DNA of 29,727 nucleotides, taken from positions 375,749 to 405,475 of the forward strand of contig MNCI01036463.1 in the NCBI GenBank assembly GCA_015680685.1. The letters run 5' to 3'. Below, piece after piece: positions 10,491 through 20,894 of the stretch (the first letter of the stretch is position 1; each line of letters begins with the position of its first letter). The notes under the pieces were generated by a model. It saw only the letters and a program-made list of their open reading frames with translations, ran no database searches and was not told the origin of the DNA. Source of the stretch: Gnetum montanum. Its lineage: Eukaryota > Streptophyta > Gnetopsida > Gnetales > Gnetaceae. The translations under genes and the position numbers were made by a program.

Positions 10491-10747
10491 CATGGGGAGT
10501 TAGAAAATTTTTTTGCATTCCTCATTTTCTAATTAGAGAGTATTTGCTATTTTTTCTTTCAAATAGCACTCCAACATGCTACCTTTCAATGTTGATAAGT
10601 TTACCCTTTTAGCTCTGATCTTTGAAATTCTTAAACCTTATTAATCATTAAGCTCTTAACTTAGTCATGGGGTCTAGGGAAGGGGGTGTACTTAGCACAA
10701 TATTACTAAAATTTAAGTTAAAAATTCTAACACCCTGAAGATAGCTT

Positions 10748-10760
10748 AAAGGGTAAGTAC
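10748..10760 (+). other. Candidate splice donor downstream of the internal promoter of A
   Basis: AAAGG|GTAAGTAC, with GT at 10753-10754, is a strong plant donor match. The preceding CCTGAAGATAGCTT resembles CCTGTAGCTACCTGAG before B's GTAAGC. The likely acceptor is TTGATTGTAG at 20885-20894, directly before the accessory ORF start; element B now lies in between. Confidence 0.45.
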
Positions 10761-10789
10761 AAAGGAATAATGAGAATTCTATAATTTGT

Positions 10790-11247
10790 TGATGAACAAC
10801 AAGTATACCCTATGCCCAACCATACAAATCACTTGCGTTCAGTTAGCAATCTACTTGAAGTTTGTATAATTTAGCTCTCTAAGTACATTGATTTCTAGGA
10901 GGTGAATCTAACCATTGCAATCGTTGTCTTCTCAGTTTCACTTATGAAATGCAAGTGTATGGTTAAGTGTAACTAAGACATTTGATTTTTATCATTTTAT
11001 TTTTTATGAATTGAGTTACCTAAGAACAAGAATAAAGTAATTGAATGCTTAATTAATCTAATAACTAGCTAATATTTAACTAATCCTAACATAAGCATTC
11101 ATTCCCACATTCCCTACACATCTTGAACACATTATAGTACCATGAGGTTACCAGTGTTAAATGCTACTATGATTACCAAGTGTTAAATGTATGCTCAGAT
11201 TAGTCATCCTTATGTTTGCCTTTTAATCAATATTAATTAATTACTTC
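10790..11247 (-). mobile_element. 3' LTR of element B, truncated (R-U5 part)
   Basis: Aligns with 19766-20223 of the 5' LTR. By eye the copies differ at roughly one site in six, yet 11014-11089 is identical to 19981-20056 over 76 bases. Homology ends at about 11247, where accessory-ORF sequence begins directly. The TATA box, AATAAA and U3 motif array are missing. Confidence 0.88.
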
Positions 11248-13537
11248 ATGGGGATCATTCTTCAACCTTCATGCAAATTTCAACCTTGTTGTATGCATTC
11301 AGCCTATCAAAGATAGGCCACTAGACATTGCCTCCATGCTAGAGCTGCTGGAGGGCCTCATTTAATTTTGCCTTTAAGAATTGAATGTGCTTTTCACTGA
11401 TTTCTTTTTGTAATCCCACATGGTCCATGTAATGATTTTTCACCCTTTCAAACTTAAGGGCCTCATTTTTCTAGGTGGCAATCTTGATTGTATGTTTTTG
11501 GTGCAAGGCATAAACTTCCTTCATCAAGAGGTTTCTATTTTCTATTGTCAACCTCCTCAATTCAGTGTTCACCTTGGCAAGATGCTCCTACTATTGATGG
11601 ATAAATTTGAACATTTATTATTTCTACATATTAACATTTTGCAGGTGATGAGTTTCTACGGTTAGGGTCTCATTCTCCTAGCAAGTCTAGATCGAGTCCT
11701 TATGGATGTTGCACATTGTGGCATTGACTAAGGACTGGTCAAAGACTACAAACTCCTTGGCATACTCAACCTCTTTGAGTTTGGCTTGAAGCTATTGAAA
11801 AGCTTTATCCCATGTGATTGCTTGGCTATGTAGCATAGGATCAGTGAGGTATGCTCTTAGTTTCACAAATTTTGCAACCAAGCATTGGTTCTTAGCTATG
11901 GTTTTTTTAAGGTGCCTCTCCATCATGATGCATTTGCTCCTTGCCTCGAGTAGCTTCAATTGGGTTGTAGTGATGGTATCTAAAAGGTCAAAGAAATTTG
12001 GAATTGGTTGTCCAATTCCCACTAGTTGGTTCAGAAATTCCTAATGCTAGGCTATGCTCAATCTATCATTGATAATTCTTGTGGATGTCTACACATCTCT
12101 AAGTGTAGAAATATTTAGTACAGACACCACAAGCATGTTGAGTGCTTCGGCCACTTTGTCAACAACCACTTCAACTATCGTCTCCTACCCATGGTGCTGC
12201 ATCACTAGGATAGTTGCTCCCTCACCCTCCCCCAAATGCACTGAAAAGGTAGTGATATTCCCAGAAATGTCTAGGAATTATGGCTATTCTGAGAGGGATA
12301 CCATTTTCTCTTTGACACTTGGTTTCAACCTTGTAGGAACTTGCATTTGTTGGGCTAAGAAAATTGGCAAACCATCCTCCATCTAGCCTATGCTTCTAAT
12401 CAATTCCTTCAAGTGGCTTATGGCTAATCTATACATAGATGGGTTACCATCACTTATTCCTACTTGCTACTAGGGCTACAAGAGTTGCTATTAGAGTTTG
12501 CACATATGTTCAATGGTTGTGTGGTTCTCTAGCATTGTCTCATGAGTGAGTGGTGGAGGTGGTGGTTGCTACTCCTCTTCTTGGATTACTTTTGCAAGTA
12601 CCTTGTCCTTCATCATTTCTACCCAAGAGGTAGTTGGAGTGTGTTGCACAGCATGATTCATGTAGTGGGCTATGTCTCCCCTCTTGTATGATTTTCTAAT
12701 GAGGCACAGAAAGGGGAGTGTCTTCCTTCCATGTTTGTTCTCCTTGAATCGCTTCTCTATCTTAAGATAGATCATCTATGGAAGGTTAACAAGGAATCTA
12801 CTACTTAGAGAGATGCACACATAGGTAGAGAAAGTTGTAATTTTGCTTGGCCTCACCATTTGATTGAGGTGAAAGGCTATAATTTTGAAGTATGCATGTT
12901 TCTCCATGGTGAGTGCACCAAACTCCTTACAGTCCACTCTGTAGAACCATTGCATCCATTCTTTCTTGATGCCTAGATCTTCCTACATTGGAGTTTCTAC
13001 AAGAGTGGCCCCAATTTCAAGTAACCCAAAGGCCTTAACAGTTGCTTTTACCAAATAGGACACAAATATGTCCTTGATTTTGATCATGGAACTTGCTTGC
13101 TTGTTATTCTAGAAAAGGTATGTCTCTCCCATGTACCACTCCCCACTGGAAGTTATGATGGGCCACATGGGAGAGCTTTGCAGTTGAGTCTTTTCTTCTA
13201 GAGGAGAAAACTTCAACAAGGCTCCAAATTTTAGCTCTTGAAGCATATATTTCTAAACCTCCTTAGATGCGATTTGTTTGAAACAAGTGTATGTTAGGGT
13301 GACCTCAGGGTTTAGTCTTGGCCCTAGTGTTTCATCTCGATGTGATTGTTTTGTCGTGACCACTTCTTCAAGAAATCATTTGAAAAATTCCACTTAGGGA
13401 TCCTCCTGAAGAGATTCCATTACATGGGTTTTTGTTACCTACTCTTGGGGCTATTCTTGATCCCTTTCCATTCTTAGTCATTTGTCCCTTTGTTGGGATG
13501 ATCCTTCCTCTTGCACGTGCTTTCTTTTTGGTGTCAT
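11248..13537 (-). pseudogene. Accessory ORF of element B (coiled-coil, plant transposon protein-like)
   Basis: The start MTPKRKHVQEEGSS (ATG at 13537-13535) aligns with MNLKRGVENGPSQ of A. A central block TLPFLCLIRKSYKRGDIAHY (about 12721-12665) resembles the LPFPSLITRLCRRAGV block that I recall from the domain named putative plant transposon protein, often found beside Ty3/gypsy pol in plants. The region 12022-11792 (FFDLLDTITTTQLKLLEARS, then heptad-like K/L-rich sequence) matches A at 22440-22540 and looks like a coiled coil. The C-terminal part reads EKHIQFLKAKLNEALQQL before the deletion edge at about 11247. There are many stops. In position it corresponds to the env-like ORF of Athila elements; no signal peptide or membrane segment is visible. 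Confidence 0.7.
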
Positions 13538-13817
13538 ATGTGGTCATAGCAAAACCAAGGATTAGTATGTGATGTGTAACTTATATCCTTTAGGTACCTC
13601 ACCTCATTGGGCAGTTACACTTTGGCTAAGTTACGACCATTATAGATTGATTATTTTAATATTATTTGATTTATAAAGTCATGAAATTTTTTTGGAAGAG
13701 TTTAACTTTCATAAATTGATGTTTTTCATGTTAGTTTATTAATTAAACCTTTTTGGGAGTTAGAAAAAATTCAAAAAAAATTTCAAAAAAAACCTAAGGT
13801 TTGTAGCCCCCATGACA

Positions 13818-13836
13818 AAGAGCTTACCTCAGGTAG
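13818..13836 (-). other. Candidate splice donor downstream of the internal promoter of B
   Basis: The minus strand reads CTACCTGAG|GTAAGCTC, with GT at 13827-13826. It lies about 150 bp after the internal module and about 280 bp before the accessory ORF start, as in A. The surrounding sequence is alignable with A's donor. The acceptor side (TTGGTTTTGCTATG before the ATG) has lost a clear AG. Confidence 0.42.
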
Positions 13837-13973
13837 CTACAGGATTGAAGAACAATGTTAATCAGACAAATGGTTTGGAGGTTATGGCTCTTGGAAGGTT
13901 TTAGGCTTTGAAAAATTAAAAAATGTTCCCTTTGTTTAAGCACAAATGTGAAAAATTACTAAGTGCAGCTGTG

Positions 13974-14062
13974 TATTATAGTGTTTTTATGCTACGTTGA
14001 TGAGCTCTCATCTACAGGGTCTCATCTACATAGCTACTTTGTCAATGGGATCCTGTTAGTAG
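13974..14062 (-). promoter_or_regulatory. Internal U3-like promoter module of element B
   Basis: On the plus strand GTCAATGGGATCCTGTT (14041-14057) matches GTCAATGGGATCATGTT (20543-20559) in B's own U3 at 16 of 17 bases. The adjoining GTTGATGAGCTCTCATC and ACAGGGTCTCATCTAC resemble the GTTGACGAGATCCTGTTGA array of the U3. On the minus strand a weak TATA candidate (CATAAAAAC or TATAATAC) follows at about 13990-13974. It lies between pol and the accessory ORF, as in A, but with B's motifs instead of A's. Confidence 0.5.
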
Positions 14063-15500
14063 AGCCTTTAGAGAAAAGTTTCAACATTGAAAATTTCCAA
14101 AAATAGGAGTTTAAGCAAGAAATTGGGATCCTTGGAGAGCCATCAAAGTTGTGAACACAATGAACTAGTGGAAGAGGGCTCAAATATGCACAAAAAGGAG
14201 TTTTTGGCTAGAGAATGAATTTTAAAACGCCACTAAGGAGCACATAGCTGGATGCAATCAATGGGGAATGTAGAAGAATTTAATTGCAAAAATGCCTAAG
14301 CATAAGGAAATTAAGTAATCCAACCAAAAGAAATGCAAGTGGGTCCTTCCCATAGTAGGCTCATTCCCTTTTTACCCTTTCACATCCTCAAACTAAGGAG
14401 TCTGTGGACCCCACGGTTGACTAATGGTTATGGAAAGTTAAGGACCTAATTCAGGAAGAATCTACCTAAGAATCTTAACATGTCAAACTAAGACATTGAA
14501 CAATACATGGAAAACTATCACTCACATGATGTCCCTAGATTTTTTGGTTAAATGACCTGATAAAGTCCATCCTTAGTTCAGATAAAAAAAACCTCTTTTA
14601 ATGACTTCACATTGATACTTTAAGACCAACCCACCCCCTCAAGACATAAAAATGCTCCCACATATCAATCATTGTTCCTGAAAGAGAAGAAAAGAGAAGT
14701 GGAAAGTGAGAAAAACCTTAGTTAGAGGAGGCCTTCAAGCATGGGTAACATGTCTTTCTAGTCCCATAATTGGAGTGCTTGTAGCTTGTTATTTTTCTAA
14801 GGGGTGTGCTTTGAATTCCTGTCATTTTTTTGAATTTTATGTTTTCATGAATTTTTCGATGGGAACCACGCCGTGTACAGACTTTAACTTCCTATTATTG
14901 GTTACTAGCAAAATGGTAAGAAATCCATGAAAACACTCATGCACTCAAGAGGGTAGAAAAGTACAAAGAGCATCAAATCCCCTTGTAGTCACAACCCTGT
15001 CAATCCATTTAATCCTTTCCAAGTTTGAAACTACCAAGGTCACAAGTTCATTAAAGTTCTTATTAAAGAAGGGACCTCATATTTCCAAAACAAGGTGCAA
15101 CATAGAGTTTTTTGGATGAGTGGATGATGTGGACTCATTACTTGTTTCATGAAAAAAATATGTCTTAGTTATTCATTCCAAAATTCAAAGAGAGAATCCA
15201 CACATTAGCAATCAAAAACATTAAGTACAAACTACCATTAATAGCAACTACAACATCATTGTGTCTTGTTAGCAATAAAGGAAAAGAAATAATCATAAGA
15301 AAACATCAAAAAAATCAAACCAAAATAAAGTGAAATATAAAAGAAATTATAAAATATTCAAGAAATATAAAACATACTAAAGACGATGTAAAAAAAATGT
15401 GAAAAATAAGAAAAGTGTAACATACAAAGTATAAAAATTGAGGAGCCACTTTAAGTGATCAACATGGATGGCCATCTCCCCCGTGATTGAGTTGGAGGGA
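14063..15500 (-). other. Spacer of element B downstream of RT, no gene
   Basis: Minus-strand T-rich sequence right after the RT break (15480-15250) corresponds to the T-rich spacer after integrase in A. GAAAGACATGTTACCCATGC at 14758-14739 is identical to A. The plus-strand open frame at 14706-14930 has no recognisable content. Confidence 0.55.
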
Positions 15501-15519
15501 GGAGATCTAAAATATTGAG

Positions 15520-16304
15520 TGAAGGTTGATCTCCATACACCTTTTCAGGACTTGCTCAAGGTGGTCCAAGGTTTGCTCAATTGTAGCACCATATGTGAAG
15601 AAGTCATCCATAAAGACTTCCACCCCACTACCAATCTGCTATTGAAAGATGCTTTAGGATAACGCATTCCACAAGCCAAAGGGCATTTTTCTATATGAAA
15701 AATTCTCCCAAGGATTTGTGAATGTGGTTTTGGCCTAATCCTTAGATGCAATATAGATTTTGTCATAGCCACTATAACCATCTAGAAAGCTATAGAAGTA
15801 ATGCCAAGAGATGGTGTCCAACACCTGGTCCACAAATGGCAACAGGAAATGGTCTTTGTAGGTCACCATGTTCAATAGCTTCAAGTTAATACAAACCCTC
15901 CACTTACCACCTTTCTTTGGAACTATCATAAGTGGGTTAACCCACTCACTATCTACAATGGGTTAGATGAATCCCATCTTGAGGAGTTGTTTAATCATCT
16001 CCTTTATAATCTGCTTTAGTTTGGGGTTCAACTACCATTGCTATTGTCTCTTTGGCTTTATCGAAGGATCTGTATAGATGTGGTGTTGGAATATCCTAGG
16101 ATTAATCCCAATGAGTTCAAAATATGACCAAGCAAAGGTTGCTGGCCATTTTTTGACCACCTTCAACATCTTTTCTTTTTGTTTAAGATTAAGATTAGCA
16201 TTGATTATCATCAACTTTCCATTGTTCAAGAAAAAATATTCCATGCTAGTAGGTAGAGTTTTCAACTCTAGGGGCTCATGTTTGAAACTTTCAAGGATTT
16301 TCAA
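15520..16304 (-). pseudogene. pol: Element B reverse transcriptase, truncated
   Basis: Minus-strand pieces in order: PLELKTLPTSMEYFFLNNGK (16270-16211), a block typical of Athila pol just before RT; IGINPRIFQHHIYTDPSIKP; DSEWVNPLMIVPKKGGKWRV; FLLPFVDQVLDTIS; FLDGYSGYDKI (about 15795-15763, first catalytic Asp); KMPFGLWNA; VEVFMDDFFTYG (about 15622-15587, both active-site Asp kept); HLEQVLKRCMEINL. Homology to A stops at about 15525, where NWEKCHFMV would follow. The RT connection, RNase H and integrase are absent. There are fewer stops than in A's pol, but also two frame changes. Confidence 0.88.
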
Positions 16305-16678
16305 CTCTTCCCAATTGGTGTCATCAAGTTCATCATCGGAGAGTTGGCAAGGAACTTGCTCCAGTTCATCATGCCTTCAACATAGGCACTCGTTAGGCTC
16401 TTAGTTGGTTCCATGAAAATTTTTGAGCTGCTATTAGGATCAGTTGTTAACTACTGGGTGCACTCCTACTTTATGGCTACTATGTATAGGCATCTTTGAA
16501 TTTTTGTCTCATCTACATACTATCTGCATGTTGTGATGGATGTACTTTTTATGGATCATAGTTTCTACATATGATTGCACCTTATATCATTGTATGCAAT
16601 GCATGAAACTCTCTTCTTCTCTATCTTTCGAAATGCATTTTCCTTGAAAATATCCAAGGAAAGGTCTTTGATTCTCAA

Positions 16679-17149
16679 TCATGCATCAATGGTGCTCAAC
16701 CAAGCCCTTCTCATAATGATTAGGAAGTCCTCCTTGCAATTATCGACATAGATCACTATGAAGTTAGCAAGATAGGACCATCCATAGATGGTGGTCATAA
16801 TGTCTTCCACCAGTCCCAAGGAAGTAGTGATGGATTGGTCTACCAACTTAAGATGAATGTTGCTCTTCTTGAGTGGAGGTAGGTTATAGGCTTTGTACAT
16901 CTCATGAGAAATCAAATTTACACCAAAACCTGAATCTAGAAGAGCCTTGCAAGGCTCATTCCCAAGGATTTGCAAGTAAATAAGGGAACTTCCAAGATTA
17001 AATATTTTTCTAGAAAGGTGACCAACCTTTATCCAATTAGTTACCACATGGGTTAACATGATGGTATGCACTTTGAGAGGTGTTTGTTTTGAAGGAGACT
17101 CAAATGGTGTGGCTGTAGAGGATGAGGCATAAGTAGGGTTATCAACCAC
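16679..17149 (-). pseudogene. Element B aspartic protease
   Basis: An open minus-strand frame of 156 codons. The catalytic motif is ALLDSGFGVNLIS at about 16950-16912 (family ALLDSGAGVNLM/IS); the D-S-G core is intact, but the usual Ala after Gly has become Phe. It is followed by PLKKSNIHLKLVDQS and GLVEDIMTTI, matching the family pattern L..ADRS....G..EDV.V.V. Retroviral-type proteases of this kind act as dimers and cut the gag-pol polyprotein. 16305-16678, between protease and RT, is broken by stops. It is the longest open frame in the window. Confidence 0.85.
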
Positions 17150-19609
17150 ATAAGTCTATGAGAGCTTTGTAGGACTATTCATTTGGAAGAATGATCTTTT
17201 TTGAGATTTGGTTTTTGAACCATTTAGTTAAAGAATTGACTGTAAGTTAACAACCTTGGCGATGTTATGTTGTTGTGGCTAGGTTGGAATTTCATCCTAC
17301 ATTGATGGAGTAGGTGGTAATTAAGTTGAGGGAAAAGGAGCATGTGCAAAAGGATGAGAAGGTTAGTGAGGAAATGGGGATTCCCCTCTTGGAGATTGGG
17401 CTATGTAGTACTCAGGAGGGTAGTAGTGATGTTGATATGAAGCATGACTGGAAGAGTCACTCAGAGAAATGGACTGCTAAACATAGTACCCATATGGATT
17501 AGTTTACCGATAAGGGTATTGCTACCTTTGTGGTGGCATCCCCCACAACTGTGGATGCTGCCATTTATGGTACTACTCATAGGATTGTGGGGGAGATCCA
17601 CTCAAATAGTAAGCTTATTGTTGATGTAATAGCCTTGGGTTACTTTAAGGATAAGGTGACCTTCTAGGTGCTTACCTTCTTAAAAATCTAGAATTTAGAG
17701 TGTACATCCCAAACTCCTATAAGTGTGACACAATAGAATAACATCCCTTAGGATGTTCGTATTGGTAAATGTCACATCCATCATCACCATCTATTTTAGA
17801 CTCCACAACATCCTCTACTACAACAACCTTGCCCTTACTCCTTTGGTGGGCATGTTTAGCTTCCTTCCTTATTCTATGATCATGATTACTACTTTGCTCT
17901 TTGGATTCCTCTGCTATTTTCAAAGTGGTTTGAAACTTTTCATCTAAAGAGTTCCATATTTTTTCTACCTTGGCTAAAATTTAAGAAATAAACTTTTGAA
18001 TCAGCAAGGTCTTTTGTTGTACCACCTCTTCAAGTGGTGCCTCCTCCTCATTGTCACAGAATCAAGCTTCCTTTTTTCTAATGAAAGGACCTTGGTTGTA
18101 CTTCTTTGTACTTTCCCTTTTTCTCAACTCTCCTTTTTAATTAAAAACTTACTTTATCAACCTTTGAATCTGATGGGCCCTTAGTTCTAAAAGTCTCCCT
18201 TGGGCATAGACCCCAAAGTTCTCTATGTTTCTATGTAGAGCCCATCTATGATATGGTGGAGCTACCCCCTTTGAGAATAATCATGATTAGGACATCGGTG
18301 CAAAAGGGAATAGTACCTACCCATGGCTACATCCAAGGGTTCATGTGTTCCTTGTTTCTAACCTTGGATTTTCTTTCTCATGCTGGACACTTAGAATATG
18401 TCTAATACCTATCATTAAAGAGCTCGAGCATCGTACTCCACCTATAGATTGATTCCAACTCCAAGAATCGATACCAACTCTCAGCTTCTTTGATGAGCAT
18501 CCTTGGAAATAGCTTTAACTTTTTTCAATTATTGTCCATATTCTGTAAGGCACAAGCATCATGAAAGGCTTGAAGATGGTTTTGTAGATCTAGTTGTACC
18601 CCCCTTCAAACTTGGAGATATTTTTCATATCCAACCACTTCATTCTACTATTTTTCACATGCATTGTTGGAATTCTCACTAACTCTATGATGTTCAACAT
18701 GTTTTCAGTTGCAAGAAAAGGTTCATCATGGTCATAGCCTCTATAATGGCCATGATGCCCTCTACTTCCCCTTCTTTCATGGTGGTGGACCTTCATTAAT
18801 TACCCACGTCCCTAGTATCGACTAGTCCGATGGGCCCTATGATCATCTTTGTCCTGCTGATCACCTCCATCATGATCACATTCTCTACGATTTTAGTTAG
18901 ATCTAGAGGAGGAAGAAGAGGATGACGAAGGTGAAGAGGAAGGAGGACTAGCACCATCACAGTGCCTACCATCCCTTCTTTTATGATCACAACCATGATC
19001 ATCATCATGATGATTTTTCTCATCCTTGCCATGACTCCCACCTTTGGATCCCTCATGATCATGGGACCCATTCTTGCTTGAATCAGGATTGTTTACAGTG
19101 GATTGTAAATTCTGGTTCAAGCCCCCTTCATCAAAACCAAGGGGAGGAGACTTAGTAAATTGAGAATCCCTAGAGAAGGAATCCTCAATGTCTTTTTGAT
19201 CCATTAGGAACAAGGGGTTATCAAACTGTTTCCCCTTCAAAGCTTTATAATGCCTTTCCTATTGTAGATCTCTCTTGCATTATGCCTTAGTGGGATGGTA
19301 ATCTTGATAGTTGTGATCTTGCACAATGTATTCAGCATTGAGTCCCAAGATGGCCAACCTCATAAGAGTTTGGTATAGCATTGAAGGAATTGATGGATCG
19401 AACGACAACAAAATGTTGTGCTCCATGTCCCTCCATCATAACTATTTATCCCAATGTAGGATGAAGGTGAAGTTTGGCATATACTCATCAAGATGAGTAT
19501 ATACCACCCTACATTATTAGGACATTGGAAGATTTGATCATTCATTCCTTTGTTGATTGGATGTATGCTTAAACCTTGGTGGAGAATCATCCTTGTGAGA
19601 AGAAGACAT
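17150..19609 (-). pseudogene. gag: Element B gag
   Basis: The ATG at 19609-19607 starts MSSSHKDDSPPRFKHTSNQ, about 140 bp from the primer site, and aligns with the gag of element E. It is followed by YMPNFTFILHWDK and IVQDHNYQDYHPTKA, shared with E. Next comes an unusual insert, 19240-18893: rich in His, Asp, Lys and Gly, then a Ser run. The gag core of Ty3-type elements follows at about 18640-18300: MKWLDMKNISKFEGG, then after a frameshift HLQAFHDACALQNMDNN, KLFPRMLIKEAESWYRFLE and MLELFNDRY (family KLFP.SL...A..WY.SL and F..RF). 17923-17717 is basic, then acidic, and includes CDIYQYEHPKGC, possibly a ruined zinc knuckle. Gag would form the capsid. Several stops and one clear frameshift. Confidence 0.82.
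19476..19505 (-). other. Hairpin in gag leader region of B
   Basis: A 13-bp stem with a 4-base loop, 30 bases in all, about 105 bases into gag. All pairs are formed, counting one U-G pair in the RNA. The same hairpin exists in element E at 29127-29156, at the same codons. Confidence 0.5.
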
Positions 19610-19746
19610 CTTTAGATTGGAAGAAAATATCAATGTGCTTTTACAACTATTATTGTTATTTTGAATGATTGCAACTTTAAGGTTTGTTACAATGATTTTG
19701 AATAATTTTCACTAAGGCCTAGATAGTGCACGTAGTTAACTAAAAG

Positions 19747-19764
19747 TCCCTAGCATAGGCACCA
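19747..19764 (-). other. Primer binding site of B, tRNA-Asp type
   Basis: The minus strand reads TGGTGCCTATGCTAGGGA one base inside the LTR end (CTCATCA). The family site for plant tRNA-Asp is TGGCGCCGTTGCCGGGGA; most differences are C-to-T or G-to-A changes at former CpG or CHG sites. Athila/Tat-type elements are known to use this primer. Confidence 0.82.
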
Positions 19765-19765
19765 A

Positions 19766-20629
19766 TGATGAGTAACAAGTATACCTTACACCCAAGCACT
19801 AGTGTTCACTTAGTGATTCAATCGAATTCCATAGACTTTTGCTCTCTAAGTACACCAGTTTCTTGGAGGTGAATATAACTATTACAATCATTGTCCTCTC
19901 AATTCTACTTGTGAAGTGTAAGTGTATGATTAAGTGTAATTAAGGCATATGATTTTTATCATTTTATCTTTTGTGAATTAAGTTACCTAAGAACAAGAAT
20001 AAAGTAATTGAATGCTTAATTAATCTAATAACTAGCTAATATTTAACTAATCCTAATAAAAGCATTTGTTCCCACTTTTTTTACACATCTTGAATACATT
20101 ATAGCACCACTAGATTACCAAGAGTTAAGTGCTACTAGGATTACAAAGTATTAAACATATGCTCAAAGTGGTTGTACTTATGTTTGCTATTTAATCAATA
20201 TTAATTAGTTACTTAGAAACATTAGAGTAAATTACATGAATATTAAATGCATAAGGACAACATTAATTTATTCCAAGTGCTGTAAGGTTTTATCAAAAAA
20301 GCTCATCTTTATTTCTATTCACACTAAGGTGATTAGGTACATCAATGCTCGAATAACAATATGTACACTTATTTGACTCCTATTATAGGCACTCAAAATA
20401 TATTCTAACTTTCAAAGCGAAAAACTAAAAGAATTTTTCTACAACTATGAAAAGATTGACATAAAGAGGTGGATAGGTGCACATTTATAGGCTGAGAGAG
20501 GGTGCCATGTCAATGGGTACACATCAACATGTCAAACCTTATGTCAATGGGATCATGTTGACGAGATCCTGTTGATAGGGTTGCATTGACAACATCTCGT
20601 CAACATAGTCCAACAATGAAGACTCATCA
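19766..20629 (-). mobile_element. 5' LTR of element B
   Basis: An 864-bp LTR; on the minus strand it runs from TGATGAGTCTTCATTG (20629) to GTTACTCATCA (19766). U3 has at least six GTTGAC/GTCAAC/ATTGAC motifs between 20508 and 20610. The TATA box CTATAAATG is at 20490-20482 and AATAAA at 20313-20308. U5 has TTTGTAATCCTAGTAGC and TTGGTAATCTAGTGG, the superfamily pair. The right target duplication TTTGT follows at 20630-20634. Confidence 0.92.
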
Positions 20630-20634
20630 TTTGT

Positions 20635-20894
20635 CAATCAAACTAAGGCTAAACATACTTAAACAATCCTCCTAATAAACCACACCAATTACTTTAAGCC
20701 ATAGATAAGCATTGAAAATAATAATAGTGAAAGGTTCTAAGCATAATACCTAAGGGGTTCCTTTTGAAAATTTTTCTAACTTTGCAATCATAATAAAATA
20801 AGAACTTGATCTAGCCAAGGTTATGAGTAAGGAAAATAGCTATTAAAAACTAGTGTAAATACTTTAATAATTCCCAAACCCTTGTTGATTGTAG
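20635..20894 (+). other. Spacer of A before the accessory ORF, with candidate splice acceptor
   Basis: A sequence resumes here after the right duplication of B. The stretch is A/T-rich and has no open frame. It ends CCCTTGTTGATTGTAG directly before the accessory ORF's ATG, an acceptable plant 3' splice site that would pair with the donor at 10753. Confidence 0.4.

Larger units (their letters stand above)
10790..20629 (-). mobile_element. Element B: inverted Athila-type retrotransposon inside A
   Basis: Reverse orientation, 9840 bp, with perfect target duplications TTTGT at 10785-10789 and 20630-20634. On the minus strand the order is: 5' LTR (20629-19766), tRNA-Asp primer site, gag, protease, RT, spacer with internal promoter-like module, accessory ORF, truncated 3' LTR (11247-10790). 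Two deletions are visible. One begins inside RT at about 15520 and removes RNase H and integrase. The other, at about 11247, removes the end of the accessory ORF, the polypurine tract and most of U3. The domain order is that of A, so A and B are relatives, and A sequence resumes at 20635. Confidence 0.92.

Noticed and set aside
10676-10688. AGGGAAGGGGGTG as a polypurine tract
   Set aside because: It is not followed by an LTR start. A central tract is conceivable, but B has no clear counterpart.
11420-12386. Three plus-strand open frames of 76-110 codons
   Set aside because: They are antisense shadows of the B accessory ORF, which aligns with A on the opposite strand.
13823-13833. Exon of a host gene on the minus strand, because of the strong GTAAG donor
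   Set aside because: The site lies inside element B between pol and the accessory ORF, and A has the same site at the same place; it belongs to the element.
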